A DNA stretch of 64,000 bases from Asaia bogorensis (GTDB lineage Bacteria; Pseudomonadota; Alphaproteobacteria; Acetobacterales; Acetobacteraceae), in the NCBI GenBank assembly GCA_945897825.1, contig CAMDGX010000006.1, positions 1 to 64,000 of the forward strand. The letters run 5' to 3'. Under the pieces are notes generated by a model. The model worked only from the letters and a program-made list of their open reading frames with translations. It was not told the DNA's origin and ran no database searches. Position numbers and translations under genes: made by a program. Positions 8,747-17,185 of the stretch are shown piece by piece; the first letter of the stretch is position 1; each line of letters begins with the position of its first letter.

Positions 8747-9084
8747 TCGCCCAGCAGCGCCAGGGCCGCGTGCTGGTCCGGGGCGTGCGGGATCAGGTCC
8801 AGCAGCGCCATGGTCTCGAACACCTCGAGCACCTGCGGCTGCACCCCGGTCATCGCCATCCGGTCGCCGCGCCGGGCGACGACGCGGGCGAGGGAAATCA
8901 GCATGCGGATGCCGAGCGAGCCCATGAACGGCACGCCCGCGAGGTCAACCAGTACATGGCCCGCGGTGTCGCGCAGCTGGGCGCTGAGCGCGGCCTCGAC
9001 CGCATCCACGGCCGCGGCGTCCGCGCGGCCGGCCAGCACGACGCGGCAGGAAGCTTCACCGAGTGGCATGATATCGAACTTCAT
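8743..9084 (-). CDS. STAS-domain anti-sigma factor antagonist
   Basis: A 113-residue STAS protein. The conserved loop reads DLAGVPFMGSLGIRML, so the Ser of GSLGI is the likely phosphorylation site (usual form DSSGL). It would be phosphorylated by the overlapping HATPase kinase and dephosphorylated by the upstream PP2C protein, switching binding partners. The start at 9084 lies 34 bases after the phosphatase stop, and AAAGG precedes it on the coding strand. Confidence 0.88.
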   Translation of the reverse strand: MKFDIMPLGEASCRVVLAGRADAAAVDAVEAALSAQLRDTAGHVLVDLAGVPFMGSLGIRMLISLARVVARRGDRMAMTGVQPQVLEVFETMALLDLIPHAPDQHAALALLGE

Positions 9085-9118
9085 GGCGGTCCTTTCAAAG
9101 GTCGGTTCTTGCGGCGGA

Positions 9119-10246
9119 TCAGGCGAGCTGGACGGTCAGCACGGAGAAGTCGTCGTCCAGTTGCCGCGCCCCGGACAGGGCGCGAACGCGGCGATACAGC
9201 CGGTCGGGCGCCTCGCTCCAGTCGGCGGCAGCGCACAGCGTGGCGCTCACCTGCGCCATGCCCCACGGCTCGGCGATGTCCTCGGCCAGTTCCACCGCGC
9301 CGTCGCTGAACAGGTGCAGCCGCGTGCCGGGGGCCAGTTCGGCGGTGGCGGTGCGGTAGGCGTAGCCGGGCATGGTGCCGATCCCGGCCCCGCGCGCCGG
9401 AAGCGTGCGCACCTCGCCGGTGGCGGGATCGTGCAGCAGCGCCGGATGGTGGCCGCCCGCGGCATAGTCCAGCCGGCGGGTCGGCAGGTGCAGCACGCCG
9501 TACCACATGGTGAAATACATGCCGTGGTGCTTTTCCATGTCGAACATGTCGTTCAGCGCGGCGAGCACGGCGGCGGGGTTGCGCGTGTCGGTGCCCGGCA
9601 GGGCCTGCTGGCGCATCACGTTCATGATGCTGACCGAATGCATCGCCGAGCCGACGCCGTGGCCGGCGACATCGAGGATGTAGGCGTGGAACCAGTCGCC
9701 GTCGCGATGGTAGCCCAGCGCGTCGCCGCCGAGCGTGGCGCAGGGCTGGAAGGTCCAGGCCACACGGACCGGCCCGTCGGCCACCGGCGGCGGCAGCAGG
9801 GCGTTGACGTAGGCGCGGGCCTTGGCGATGTCGCTCGCCAGGCTCGCCGCCGCCATCGCCTCGCCCCGGCGGCGGCGCTCGTAGCGCAGCGTGTGCGGGC
9901 CGACCTGGATGCGCGCGCCATCGGCCAGCAGCACCGGCTCCGTCACGCGCATGCCATCCACATAGGTGCCGTTGGTGGAGCCGAGATCCATCACCCGCAC
10001 CTGGTCGCCCGCCCGGTCGAGCATACAGTGCCGGCGCGAGACGGCACTACCTTCCAGCACGATCGCCGCCGGCGCCACGCGGCCGATGACCAGCGGGGCC
10101 GCCCCGATCGCCATCCGGCGCAGCTCGCCGCCATCGGCCTCCACCACCAGGGCATGCACCACGGTGCCGTCCACCGGCCCGGCGGGCACGGCGGCGCGGC
10201 TCATCATCGTCCGCTCGGTCTCGGTGCCGTCGTTCCGTTCGCTCAT
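9119..10246 (-). CDS. FHA-domain PP2C-type (SpoIIE/RsbU) phosphatase
   Basis: A 375-residue two-domain protein. An N-terminal FHA domain (about residues 30-125) shows the phosphothreonine-binding signature VIGR, SRRH and STNGTYVDG. A C-terminal SpoIIE-type PP2C domain has metal-binding blocks LGGDALGYH, DVAGHGVGSAM, FSDGAVEL and DDDFSVL. It should dephosphorylate the STAS protein encoded next to it. FHA input implies that a Ser/Thr kinase recruits or controls it, but none is in the window. Start 10246 follows GGGGAGGGG. First gene of the three-gene module. Confidence 0.9.
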   Translation of the reverse strand: MSERNDGTETERTMMSRAAVPAGPVDGTVVHALVVEADGGELRRMAIGAAPLVIGRVAPAAIVLEGSAVSRRHCMLDRAGDQVRVMDLGSTNGTYVDGMRVTEPVLLADGARIQVGPHTLRYERRRRGEAMAAASLASDIAKARAYVNALLPPPVADGPVRVAWTFQPCATLGGDALGYHRDGDWFHAYILDVAGHGVGSAMHSVSIMNVMRQQALPGTDTRNPAAVLAALNDMFDMEKHHGMYFTMWYGVLHLPTRRLDYAAGGHHPALLHDPATGEVRTLPARGAGIGTMPGYAYRTATAELAPGTRLHLFSDGAVELAEDIAEPWGMAQVSATLCAAADWSEAPDRLYRRVRALSGARQLDDDFSVLTVQLA

Positions 10247-10389
10247 CCAACCCCTCCCCGCCCACGCGGCCGCCCATACGCGGCATTAGATCGCAAGCGA
10301 GGCTGTCACGCACCTGTCATCGGCCGCATCGCTCGCGCGCCGGGCGAGGCAGGTCAAGTGAAGGATTTGCGGCAGCGAAGCCGTCTGGC

Positions 10390-11778
10390 CTACGGCACGC
10401 CGGGCTCGCCCAGGTCCCACCACAGCCCGGCATAGGCGGCCAGGCCCTCGCGGGCGGGGGCGATCAGGAAATGCTCGTTCGGCCCGTGCTGCTTGCAGCC
10501 GTTGTAGCTCAGCGGAATCCACACCAGCGGCACGCCGAGATGGTCCACGAACACATCGCCCGGCAGCCCGCCGCCGCCGTTCGGGATCACCTGCACGCGC
10601 TTGCCGAGCGATTTCTCCATGCTGCGCACGGTCCAGTTCACCCAGGGGTTGTCCAGGTCGGTGCGGCTGGCCGGCATGCCGATCTTGGGGTTCTCGATCA
10701 GCACCTCCGGGAAGCCCGCGGCATCGAGGTGCCGGCGCAGCGCGGCCTCGAAGCCGGCCACGTCGCTGTCCACCGTGTAGCGCAGCTGGATGTTGGCGCT
10801 GGCCCAGGGGGCGACGGCGTTCACCGGCGCCTCGGGCCTGCCGGCGATCATCGCCAGCACGATGAAGCTGGTCCAGCCGAACACCTTCTCGGCGGAGGAG
10901 AATCCCGGCTCGCCCCAATTCGGGTCGATCGTCGCGGCCTCCTCGCTGGGCAGCTCCAGTCCGGCCAACGCGCCGCGCACCTGCGCCGGCAAGCCGTTGC
11001 GGGGCAACCAGTCGCGCACCAGGATCTTGCCGTGGCGGTCCGAAATCGAGGCCAGGGCGTGCGACAGCACCACGACGGGGTCGACGATCATGCCGCCCCA
11101 GTTGCCCGAATGCACCCCGCCCGGCCGCAGCCGGACGGACAGGTCGCAGCCCCAGGAGCCGCGCGTGCCGGTCGTCACGGTCGGGATGCCGGCGGCCACG
11201 CGCGGGCCGTCGCTGGCGATCAGCACATCGGCGGCCAGTTCCTTGGTGTGCGCGGCGACGAACTCGCGCAGCCCGGTCGAGCCGCGCTCCTCGCTCATCT
11301 CCAGCACCAGCTTCAGGTTGAAGCCGAGCTTGCCGCCGCGCGCCGCCAGCACATGCTCGAGTGCCGTGAGGTGGGTGGCGTGCTGCCCCTTGTTGTCCGC
11401 GGTGCCGCGGCCATACCAGCGGTCGCCGACCTCCTTCAGCTCCCAGGGCTTGAGCCCCTCGTCCCACTGGTCATCCAGCCCGCGCACGGTGTCGCCATGT
11501 CCATAGGTCAGCACGGTGCGGTAGGCAGGATTCTCGATCCGCTCGGCGACCATGATCGGCCCGAAGCCGGGGCGGGGGTTGTCGTGGATGGTCGCCTTGA
11601 AGCCCATGCGCGCGACCCACGGCTCGATCGCCTCGCGCAGGTAGCGCCAGACATCCTTCTCGTAGGCCGGGTCCTGCATGGTGCTGGGGATGGAAACCAG
11701 ATCCGCCAGCCGATCGCGGAACCCGCCCGCGTCGAAGAAGGCCAGGGCGGAGGAAATGGCGTGGTCGCGGCTGGACAT
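10390..11778 (-). CDS. M20 family metallopeptidase (dipeptidase-like)
   Basis: A 462-residue di-zinc peptidase of family M20. Metal and catalytic blocks are visible: TYGHGDTV (His and Asp), GRGTADNKGQH (bridging Asp), MSEERGS (catalytic Glu and ligand Glu) and, near the C-terminus, QHGPNEHF (last His). The lid domain lies between about residues 190 and 320. No signal peptide, so cytoplasmic. The ATG at 11778 is preceded by GGAG, which favours it over the longer reading from 11856. Likely cleaves dipeptides or N-acyl amino acids brought in by the peptide-type transporters of this region; the exact substrate is not known. Confidence 0.88.
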   Translation of the reverse strand: MSSRDHAISSALAFFDAGGFRDRLADLVSIPSTMQDPAYEKDVWRYLREAIEPWVARMGFKATIHDNPRPGFGPIMVAERIENPAYRTVLTYGHGDTVRGLDDQWDEGLKPWELKEVGDRWYGRGTADNKGQHATHLTALEHVLAARGGKLGFNLKLVLEMSEERGSTGLREFVAAHTKELAADVLIASDGPRVAAGIPTVTTGTRGSWGCDLSVRLRPGGVHSGNWGGMIVDPVVVLSHALASISDRHGKILVRDWLPRNGLPAQVRGALAGLELPSEEAATIDPNWGEPGFSSAEKVFGWTSFIVLAMIAGRPEAPVNAVAPWASANIQLRYTVDSDVAGFEAALRRHLDAAGFPEVLIENPKIGMPASRTDLDNPWVNWTVRSMEKSLGKRVQVIPNGGGGLPGDVFVDHLGVPLVWIPLSYNGCKQHGPNEHFLIAPAREGLAAYAGLWWDLGEPGVP

Positions 11779-11830
11779 GGGCAACTCCGTGGGAACGTCG
11801 CGCCAGTATGCGGCGGCGGCGGCCGCGCGG

Positions 11831-12658
11831 CTACCGCAGGGCGTCGTCGAATGCACCGCGCAGCACCCGCGTCACCACCAGCATCCGCGCGATCGCATCG
11901 CCGGTGAACAGCGCCAGCGCCGCATCGACACGCGGCACCAGCGCGGCATCGAGCGGCGGTACGTCGGCCACACGCGGCAGGGTCCCGGCGCGCCGGCGTG
12001 CGAGGGCCAGGCCGCCAGCGATCGCGCGCTCCAGGTGGCGGTCGGCATCGAGCGGCGCCAGCACCGGCCAGCACAGCGCCAGGAATCCGGGCCAGTGCGC
12101 CAGGTTGCGCCACATGCTGGCCAGAACCGGATCGGGCCGGGTCGAACCCAGCCGGTTCAGCGCCCGCACGAGCTCGGCCGTCGCCGGCGCCATCTCGGCG
12201 AGGTCGAGCAGCTTCGGCAGCGCCAGCGCCGCCTCCGGAGCTACGACGGCGCCGGGTTGCCAAGCCTCCCCACCCCGCCCTTCCAGCCGCGCCCGCGCCG
12301 CCGACAGCGCCACCAGCGCCATCGCATTGGTCCGGTCATAGGCCGCCATCACCTGCGCCACCCCGGCCCGCGCCGCCGCATCGAGCCCGGCGGCCTCCAG
12401 CACGCACCGCGGCACCTCGGGCGCGAACGGCACCGCCATCGCGCCCCGCAACGCCGCCGCCTCCCGCGCGACGGTGCCGTCGACATAGAGCGGCCGCAGC
12501 GCGCCCCACACATGCGCCAGCGCGCCGGGCATGGTGGCGAGGTGGCGCCAAACGAGGTTCACCACGCTGACGCCATAGACGGCGCGAATGTCGGCGAACA
12601 GCGACGCGGTCTCCCCGCGCGCCTCCGCCTCGCTGATCGCCGCGACCGGATCGCTCAT
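11831..12658 (-). CDS. DehI-like protein (haloacid dehalogenase, DehI fold)
   Basis: A 275-residue, almost entirely helical protein with an internal pseudo-repeat: YGVSVVNLVWRHLATMPGAL near residue 28 and a second, weaker copy (MWRNLAHWPGFLAL) near residue 182. This duplicated architecture and the Asn at about 111 (YDRTNAMAL) resemble the D,L-2-haloacid dehalogenase DehI family. Whether the catalytic Asp is conserved (perhaps in RPDPVLAS) I cannot confirm, and many family members have no shown dehalogenase activity. Start 12658 follows AGGGGGGA. Divergent from the SDR gene. Confidence 0.6.
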   Translation of the reverse strand: MSDPVAAISEAEARGETASLFADIRAVYGVSVVNLVWRHLATMPGALAHVWGALRPLYVDGTVAREAAALRGAMAVPFAPEVPRCVLEAAGLDAAARAGVAQVMAAYDRTNAMALVALSAARARLEGRGGEAWQPGAVVAPEAALALPKLLDLAEMAPATAELVRALNRLGSTRPDPVLASMWRNLAHWPGFLALCWPVLAPLDADRHLERAIAGGLALARRRAGTLPRVADVPPLDAALVPRVDAALALFTGDAIARMLVVTRVLRGAFDDALR

Positions 12659-12741
12659 CCGTGTTCCCCCCTGCCGCCGGCGAGGTTGCCGGAAGCCGCG
12701 CACTGCGCCAAGAACGCAGGCGACACACCAGGGAGTCGACC

Positions 12742-13506
12742 ATGACCGCCGCACCGCTTGCCGGAACCGTCAGCTTCGTCATGGGCGCCAGCGTCGGCAT
12801 CGGCGCGTCGGTCGCCGAGATCCTGGTGGCCCAGGGCGCCTCGATCGCCATTGCCGCGCGCCGTGGCGATGAGCTGCGCGCACTCGCCGCCCGCCTCGGC
12901 CCCAAGGTGCTGCCGCTGGTGTGCGACGTTTCCGACCACGCGGCGGTGAAGGCCGCCGTCGACAAGGCGGTGGCGCATTTCGGCCGGCTGGATCACCTGG
13001 TCAACAATGCCGGCGTGATCGAGCCGATCGGCCGCGTCGGCGACACCGATCCGGCCGAATGGGCGCGGGCGATCCAGATCAACCTGGTCGGCGCCTACCA
13101 CGCCATCCACGCCACCCTGCCCCACCTCGTCGCCAGCAAGGGCGTGATCGTGAACGTCAGCTCCGGGGCCGCGCACCGGCCGCTGGAGGGTTGGGGCAGC
13201 TATTGCTCATCGAAGGCGGGGCTCGCGATGCTCGGCCGCTCGCTGATGCTGGAATACGGCCCGCAGGGCGTTCGCGTGTATGGCTTCGCGCCGGGCGGCG
13301 TGCGCACCGCGATGCAGGAGAAGATCAGGGCGTCGGGCCTGAACCCGGTCAGCCAGATCCTGCCCGAGGACCACCTGCCGCCCGAACTGCCGGCCCAGGT
13401 GATCGCCTGGCTGTGCCGTGCCGAGGCGGCGGACTACCCGCAGGGCGAATGCAACATCCGCGACGCCGCCCTGCAGGCCCGCGCCGGGATCACCCTGCCC
13501 GGCTAG
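12742..13506 (+). CDS. Short-chain dehydrogenase/reductase
   Basis: A 254-residue classical SDR. The cofactor motif is GASVGIGAS (TGxxxGIG variant), followed by NNAG near residue 89, catalytic Ser in VSSGAAH and YCSSK as the YxxxK pair. After the catalytic Lys, APGGVRTAMQ replaces the usual PGxxxT. An NAD(P)-dependent alcohol/ketone oxidoreductase; the substrate is not predictable. ATG 12742 is preceded by AGGGAG. It diverges from the DehI-like gene across about 83 bases. Confidence 0.88.
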   Translation: MTAAPLAGTVSFVMGASVGIGASVAEILVAQGASIAIAARRGDELRALAARLGPKVLPLVCDVSDHAAVKAAVDKAVAHFGRLDHLVNNAGVIEPIGRVGDTDPAEWARAIQINLVGAYHAIHATLPHLVASKGVIVNVSSGAAHRPLEGWGSYCSSKAGLAMLGRSLMLEYGPQGVRVYGFAPGGVRTAMQEKIRASGLNPVSQILPEDHLPPELPAQVIAWLCRAEAADYPQGECNIRDAALQARAGITLPG

Positions 13507-13522
13507 TGCCGCTTGCGGGCAA

Positions 13523-13540
13523 CCGTCATCAAGTCGTCAT
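13523..13540 (+). promoter_or_regulatory. Candidate Pho box upstream of phnC
   Basis: Two heptamers, CCGTCAT at 13523 and TCGTCAT at 13534, spaced exactly 11 bases apart, match the direct-repeat architecture of PhoB sites (consensus CTGTCAT, four bases, CTGTCAT) at 6/7 and 5/7. The site lies 70 bases before the phnC start, a sensible distance for PhoB activation, and phosphonate transporters are classic Pho-regulon members. PhoB control is inferred. Confidence 0.6.
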
Positions 13541-13609
13541 CGAAGCTTCAACGATCTGACGCCGACCGCTTGCCATAAGCCCCTCGTCGATTGAACGAGG
13601 GACTCGCTG

Positions 13610-14416
13610 ATGCTGGTGCTGGAGGGTGTTGCGAAGCAGTTCGGGGCGGTGCGCGCCGTGGATGGCGTATCGCTCGAGATCCCGCGCGGCCAGTTCGTCG
13701 GCGTCATCGGCCGCTCGGGCGCGGGCAAGTCCACCCTGCTGCGCACCATCAATCGGCTGAACGACCCCAGCGCCGGGCGCATCCTGTGGAACGGCGCCGA
13801 CGTGACCGCCCTGCGCGGCCAGGCCCTGCGCGACTGGCGGCAGCGCTGCGCCATGATCTTCCAGCAGTTCAACCTGGTCGGCCGGCTCGACGTGCTGACC
13901 AACGTGCTGATGGGCCGGCTGAACCAGCGCAACACGGTCGCCACGATGATGAAGCTGTTCAGCCGCGAGGACCGCATGATGGCCATCGCGGCACTGGAAC
14001 AGCTCGACATGGGCGACCACCTCGCCCAGCGCGCCGAGACGCTCTCCGGCGGCCAGCAGCAGCGCGTTGCGATCTGCCGCGCCCTGGTGCAGGAGCCCGA
14101 CATCATCCTCGCCGACGAGCCGATCGCCTCGCTCGACCCGCGCAACACCACGGTGGTGATGGACGCCCTGGCGCGCATCAACCGCGACACCGGCATCACC
14201 GTGCTGTGCAACCTGCACGACCTCGACATCGCCACCGAATACTGCACCCGCCTGGTTGGCATGAAGGCCGGGCGCGTGGTGTTCGACGGGCCGCCCGCCG
14301 CGCTGACGCCCGAGATCTCGCGGCAGCTCTACGATCTCGACGCCACCCCGGCGTCGGCCGCCCTCCCCGCCGGCCTCGGCGCCGCGGCCGAAGCCTTCCA
14401 GCCCGCGGCCGCCTGA
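13610..14416 (+). CDS. phnC: Phosphonate ABC transporter ATP-binding protein
   Basis: A 268-residue ABC ATPase of the phosphonate/phosphate-ester importer. Walker A is [10 protein letters not shown]-loop [21 protein letters not shown] (the long form typical of PhnC), signature LSGGQQQR, Walker B IILADEP and H-loop NLHDLD. It energises import through the two PhnE permeases encoded downstream. First gene of phnC-D-E-E. No C-P lyase or phosphonatase gene follows, so the imported compound may be a phosphonate, phosphite or phosphate ester used elsewhere. Confidence 0.93.
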   Translation: MLVLEGVAKQFGAVRAVDGVSLEIPRGQFVGVIGRSGAGKSTLLRTINRLNDPSAGRILWNGADVTALRGQALRDWRQRCAMIFQQFNLVGRLDVLTNVLMGRLNQRNTVATMMKLFSREDRMMAIAALEQLDMGDHLAQRAETLSGGQQQRVAICRALVQEPDIILADEPIASLDPRNTTVVMDALARINRDTGITVLCNLHDLDIATEYCTRLVGMKAGRVVFDGPPAALTPEISRQLYDLDATPASAALPAGLGAAAEAFQPAAA

Positions 14417-14461
14417 TCCCCGCCTCGCCACTCCCCCCAATTCCCGGAGTACCCTGACGTG

Positions 14462-15370
14462 ATGAACCGCCGCACCCTGCTGACGGTCGCTGCCGGCGCA
14501 GCCCTGCCCGTCGCCCTGCCGCTCGCCGCCCGCGCCCAGGCGATGCCCACCGAACTCGTCATCGCCGTCGTGCCCTCCGAGAACTCCTCGGGCGTGATCG
14601 ACCGCCTGACCCCGCTGGCCAACTACCTCACGAAGCAGACCGGCGTGAAGACGACCCTGCGCGTCGCCAGCGACTACGCGGCCGTGATCGAGGGCCAGAA
14701 GGCCGGAAACATCCACATCGGCGGCTACGGACCCGGCAGCTATGTGCGCGCCCACCAGCAGTCGAACGGCAATGTCCAGGCCTTCACCACCACCAAGAGC
14801 AAGGCCGGTGCGGTCGGCTACTACGCGGTCGGCTACGTCCGCGCCGACAGCCCGTACAAGACCATCCAGGACCTCAAGGGCCGCAAGCTCGGCTTGGTCG
14901 ATCCCAACTCGACCTCCGGCAACTTCGCGCCGCGCTATTTCCTCGACAAGGCCGGCATCAACCCGGAGACCTTTTTCTCCAACGTCGCCTTCACCGGCAG
15001 CCACGAGAACGCGGTGATCGCGCTGCTGAACGGCACCGTCGACATCGCGATGAACTGGTGGAATGCGGACGGCGATTCCAACTTCGACCGCATGGTCAAC
15101 AAGGGCATGGCCAAGAAGACCGATGTCCGCATCGCCTGGAAGTCCGACCTGCTCGCCGGTTCGCCCCTCGCCTACCTGGCCAACATGCCCGCCGAGCTGA
15201 AGAAGAAAATTGAAGATGCTTTCTACAACATGCACATCAACGACAAGGCGATGATGGACAAGATGGAGGACGGCCAGACCGAAGCCTGGGTGAAGGTGAC
15301 CCACGCCGACTACCTCGATACCGCCAACATGCTGAAGTTCATCGACGCGCTGCGTCGCCGTTCCTCCTGA
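14462..15370 (+). CDS. phnD: Phosphonate ABC transporter substrate-binding protein
   Basis: A 302-residue periplasmic binding protein of the PhnD family. The leader MNRRTLLTVAAGAALPVA is Tat-like and ends at ARAQA. Typical blocks follow: VVPSENSSGVIDRLTPLANYL, GGYGPGSYV, and DPNSTSGNFAPRYFL, the ligand-binding Ser/Thr loop. ATG 14462 is chosen over the GTG at 14459; CCGGAG lies upstream. It delivers the phosphorus ligand to the PhnE permeases. Confidence 0.93.
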   Translation: MNRRTLLTVAAGAALPVALPLAARAQAMPTELVIAVVPSENSSGVIDRLTPLANYLTKQTGVKTTLRVASDYAAVIEGQKAGNIHIGGYGPGSYVRAHQQSNGNVQAFTTTKSKAGAVGYYAVGYVRADSPYKTIQDLKGRKLGLVDPNSTSGNFAPRYFLDKAGINPETFFSNVAFTGSHENAVIALLNGTVDIAMNWWNADGDSNFDRMVNKGMAKKTDVRIAWKSDLLAGSPLAYLANMPAELKKKIEDAFYNMHINDKAMMDKMEDGQTEAWVKVTHADYLDTANMLKFIDALRRRSS

Positions 15371-15431
15371 CCGGTTGAAGTGGGGCGACGGCTCTCCTCC
15401 AGCGGGAGGGCCGCCACCCTGCGCCCATCCC

Positions 15432-16316
15432 ATGGCCGCCTTGCCCCTCCCCACCGACGCGCCCGCCACGCGGCAATTGTTCGACGCCTACCGCGCCGAG
15501 CAGGCTGCCAGGCGCCAGCGCACCCTGCTGTTCGCGGCCGCCACGCTGGTCGCCTGCCTGCTCGCCGCCTGGATGGGCGAGGTCGATCCGGCGAAGTTCG
15601 TCGAGAACTTCCACAAATTCCCCAACTATATCCTTTCGATCACCCCGCAACTCCGCTGGGCCACGCTGGGCGAGGATTTCGCCGAGTGGTACTGGGGCTG
15701 GAAGCGCTGGGGCCGGCTGCTGGTCGACACGGTGTTGATCGCCTATGCCGGCACGCTGCTGGGCTTCGTCGGCGGGATCATGCTGTGCTTCACCGCGTCG
15801 GCAAACCTCACGTCGCGGCGCTGGCTGGTGATTGGCGCGCGGCGGCTGCTGGAGATCCAGCGCAGCGTCCCGGAGCTGGTCTATGCGCTCATCTTTGTCG
15901 TGGCCTTCGGTCTCGGGCCGTTCCCCGGGATGCTGGCGATCGCCATCCACACCACCGGGGCGCTCGGCAAGCTGTTCGCCGAGGTGAACGAGAACATCGA
16001 CCTCAAGCCGGTCGACGGCATGTATGCCGCCGGCGCCTCCTGGGTGCAGGCGATGCGGTTCGGGGTGCTGCCGCAGGTGTTGTCCAACTATGCCAGCTAC
16101 GCGCTGCTGCGCTTCGAGATCAATGTCCGCGGCGCCGCGGTGCTCGGCTTCGTCGGCGCCGGTGGCATCGGGCAGGAGCTGCTCAGTGCCATCCGGCAGT
16201 TCTACCTCTCGGACGTCAGCGCCATCCTGCTGATGATCGTGGCGACGGTGGCGGTGATCGACATGGCCACCGAGCGGCTGCGCCACGCGCTTATCGGATT
16301 GGAGCATCGGTCGTGA
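15432..16316 (+). CDS. phnE: Phosphonate ABC transporter permease (first PhnE)
   Basis: About 294 residues, inner-membrane permease of the binding-protein-dependent type. The EAA-loop block reads DGMYAAGASWVQAMRFGVLPQVL and the C-terminal block GFVGAGGIGQELLSAI, both typical of PhnE. The hydrophobic segments are easily seen. The start is uncertain: ATG 15432 gives the normal length, while an in-frame ATG at 15375 would add 19 Pro/Gly-rich residues; neither has a strong ribosome site. It overlaps the next permease gene by 4 bases. Confidence 0.9.
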   Translation: MAALPLPTDAPATRQLFDAYRAEQAARRQRTLLFAAATLVACLLAAWMGEVDPAKFVENFHKFPNYILSITPQLRWATLGEDFAEWYWGWKRWGRLLVDTVLIAYAGTLLGFVGGIMLCFTASANLTSRRWLVIGARRLLEIQRSVPELVYALIFVVAFGLGPFPGMLAIAIHTTGALGKLFAEVNENIDLKPVDGMYAAGASWVQAMRFGVLPQVLSNYASYALLRFEINVRGAAVLGFVGAGGIGQELLSAIRQFYLSDVSAILLMIVATVAVIDMATERLRHALIGLEHRS

Positions 16317-17182
16317 GCGTCAATCCGGGTGCCGCGCTGCGCCATGCCGCCCTGGCCGATGCCGCCGGCATCGCCGCCCGCCATCCGGCGGTGTTCCATC
16401 CGCCGCTGGCCAACCGCCTGCTCGGGCCGGCGGTGGTGGCCCTGATCCTGGGGCTGTTCGCCTACAGCCTGGTGGTGCTCGGCTTCACCTTCGAGCGCGT
16501 CTGGAACGGGCTTGGGCGGCTGGGCTACATCGTCGGCTACATGCTACCGCCCGATCCCGGCCGGCATTTCTGGAAGTATTTCCACGCGCTTGGCGAGACG
16601 GTGGCGATCGCGCTGCTCGGCACGCTGCTCGCGGCGGTGATCGCGGTGCCGCTGGCGCTGCTGGCGGCCAGGAACATCATTCCCAACCGGCTGTTCCATT
16701 TCGGCTGGCGGCGGGGGCTCGATTTCTTTCGCGCCATCGACGTGCTGATCTGGGCGCTGATCTGGATCAACGTGGTCGGGCTCGGGCCGTTCGCCGGCAT
16801 CCTGGCGATCGCGATGTCGGATATCGGCGGGTTTGCCAAGCTGTTCTCCGAGGCGATCGAGGCCTCCGACCGCAAGCCGGTCGAGGGCGTGGTGGCGGCC
16901 GGCGGCGGGGCGCCGCATGGCATCCGCTTCGGCATCCTGCCGCAGGTGTTCCCGATCATGATCAGCCAGGTGCTGTACTACATCGAGTCCAACACCCGCT
17001 CGGCCACCATCATCGGCATTGTCGGCGCCGGCGGGATCGGGCTGCACCTGTCGGACACGATCCGCCTGAACGAGTGGCAGAACGTGTCCTTCCTGATCGT
17101 GATGATCCTCGTGACCGTGGCGGTGATCGACGCGATCTCGACGCGGCTGCGCTTCGCGATCATCGGCCGCCGCGGCACCTGA
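16313..17182 (+). CDS. phnE: Phosphonate ABC transporter permease (second PhnE)
   Basis: A 289-residue second permease, starting at GTG 16313 inside the end of the first phnE (GTGA overlap). It keeps the family blocks GFGILPQVFPIMISQVLYY and IVGAGGIGLHLSDTI. The EAA loop reads EGVVAAGGGAPHGIRFGILP, with an unusual Gly-rich centre. Two non-identical PhnE proteins probably form a heterodimeric channel, as in other alphaproteobacterial phn operons. Its stop lies 3 bases from the stop of the convergent dehydrogenase, with no visible terminator. Confidence 0.9.
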   Translation: MSVNPGAALRHAALADAAGIAARHPAVFHPPLANRLLGPAVVALILGLFAYSLVVLGFTFERVWNGLGRLGYIVGYMLPPDPGRHFWKYFHALGETVAIALLGTLLAAVIAVPLALLAARNIIPNRLFHFGWRRGLDFFRAIDVLIWALIWINVVGLGPFAGILAIAMSDIGGFAKLFSEAIEASDRKPVEGVVAAGGGAPHGIRFGILPQVFPIMISQVLYYIESNTRSATIIGIVGAGGIGLHLSDTIRLNEWQNVSFLIVMILVTVAVIDAISTRLRFAIIGRRGT

Positions 17183-17185
17183 CCG

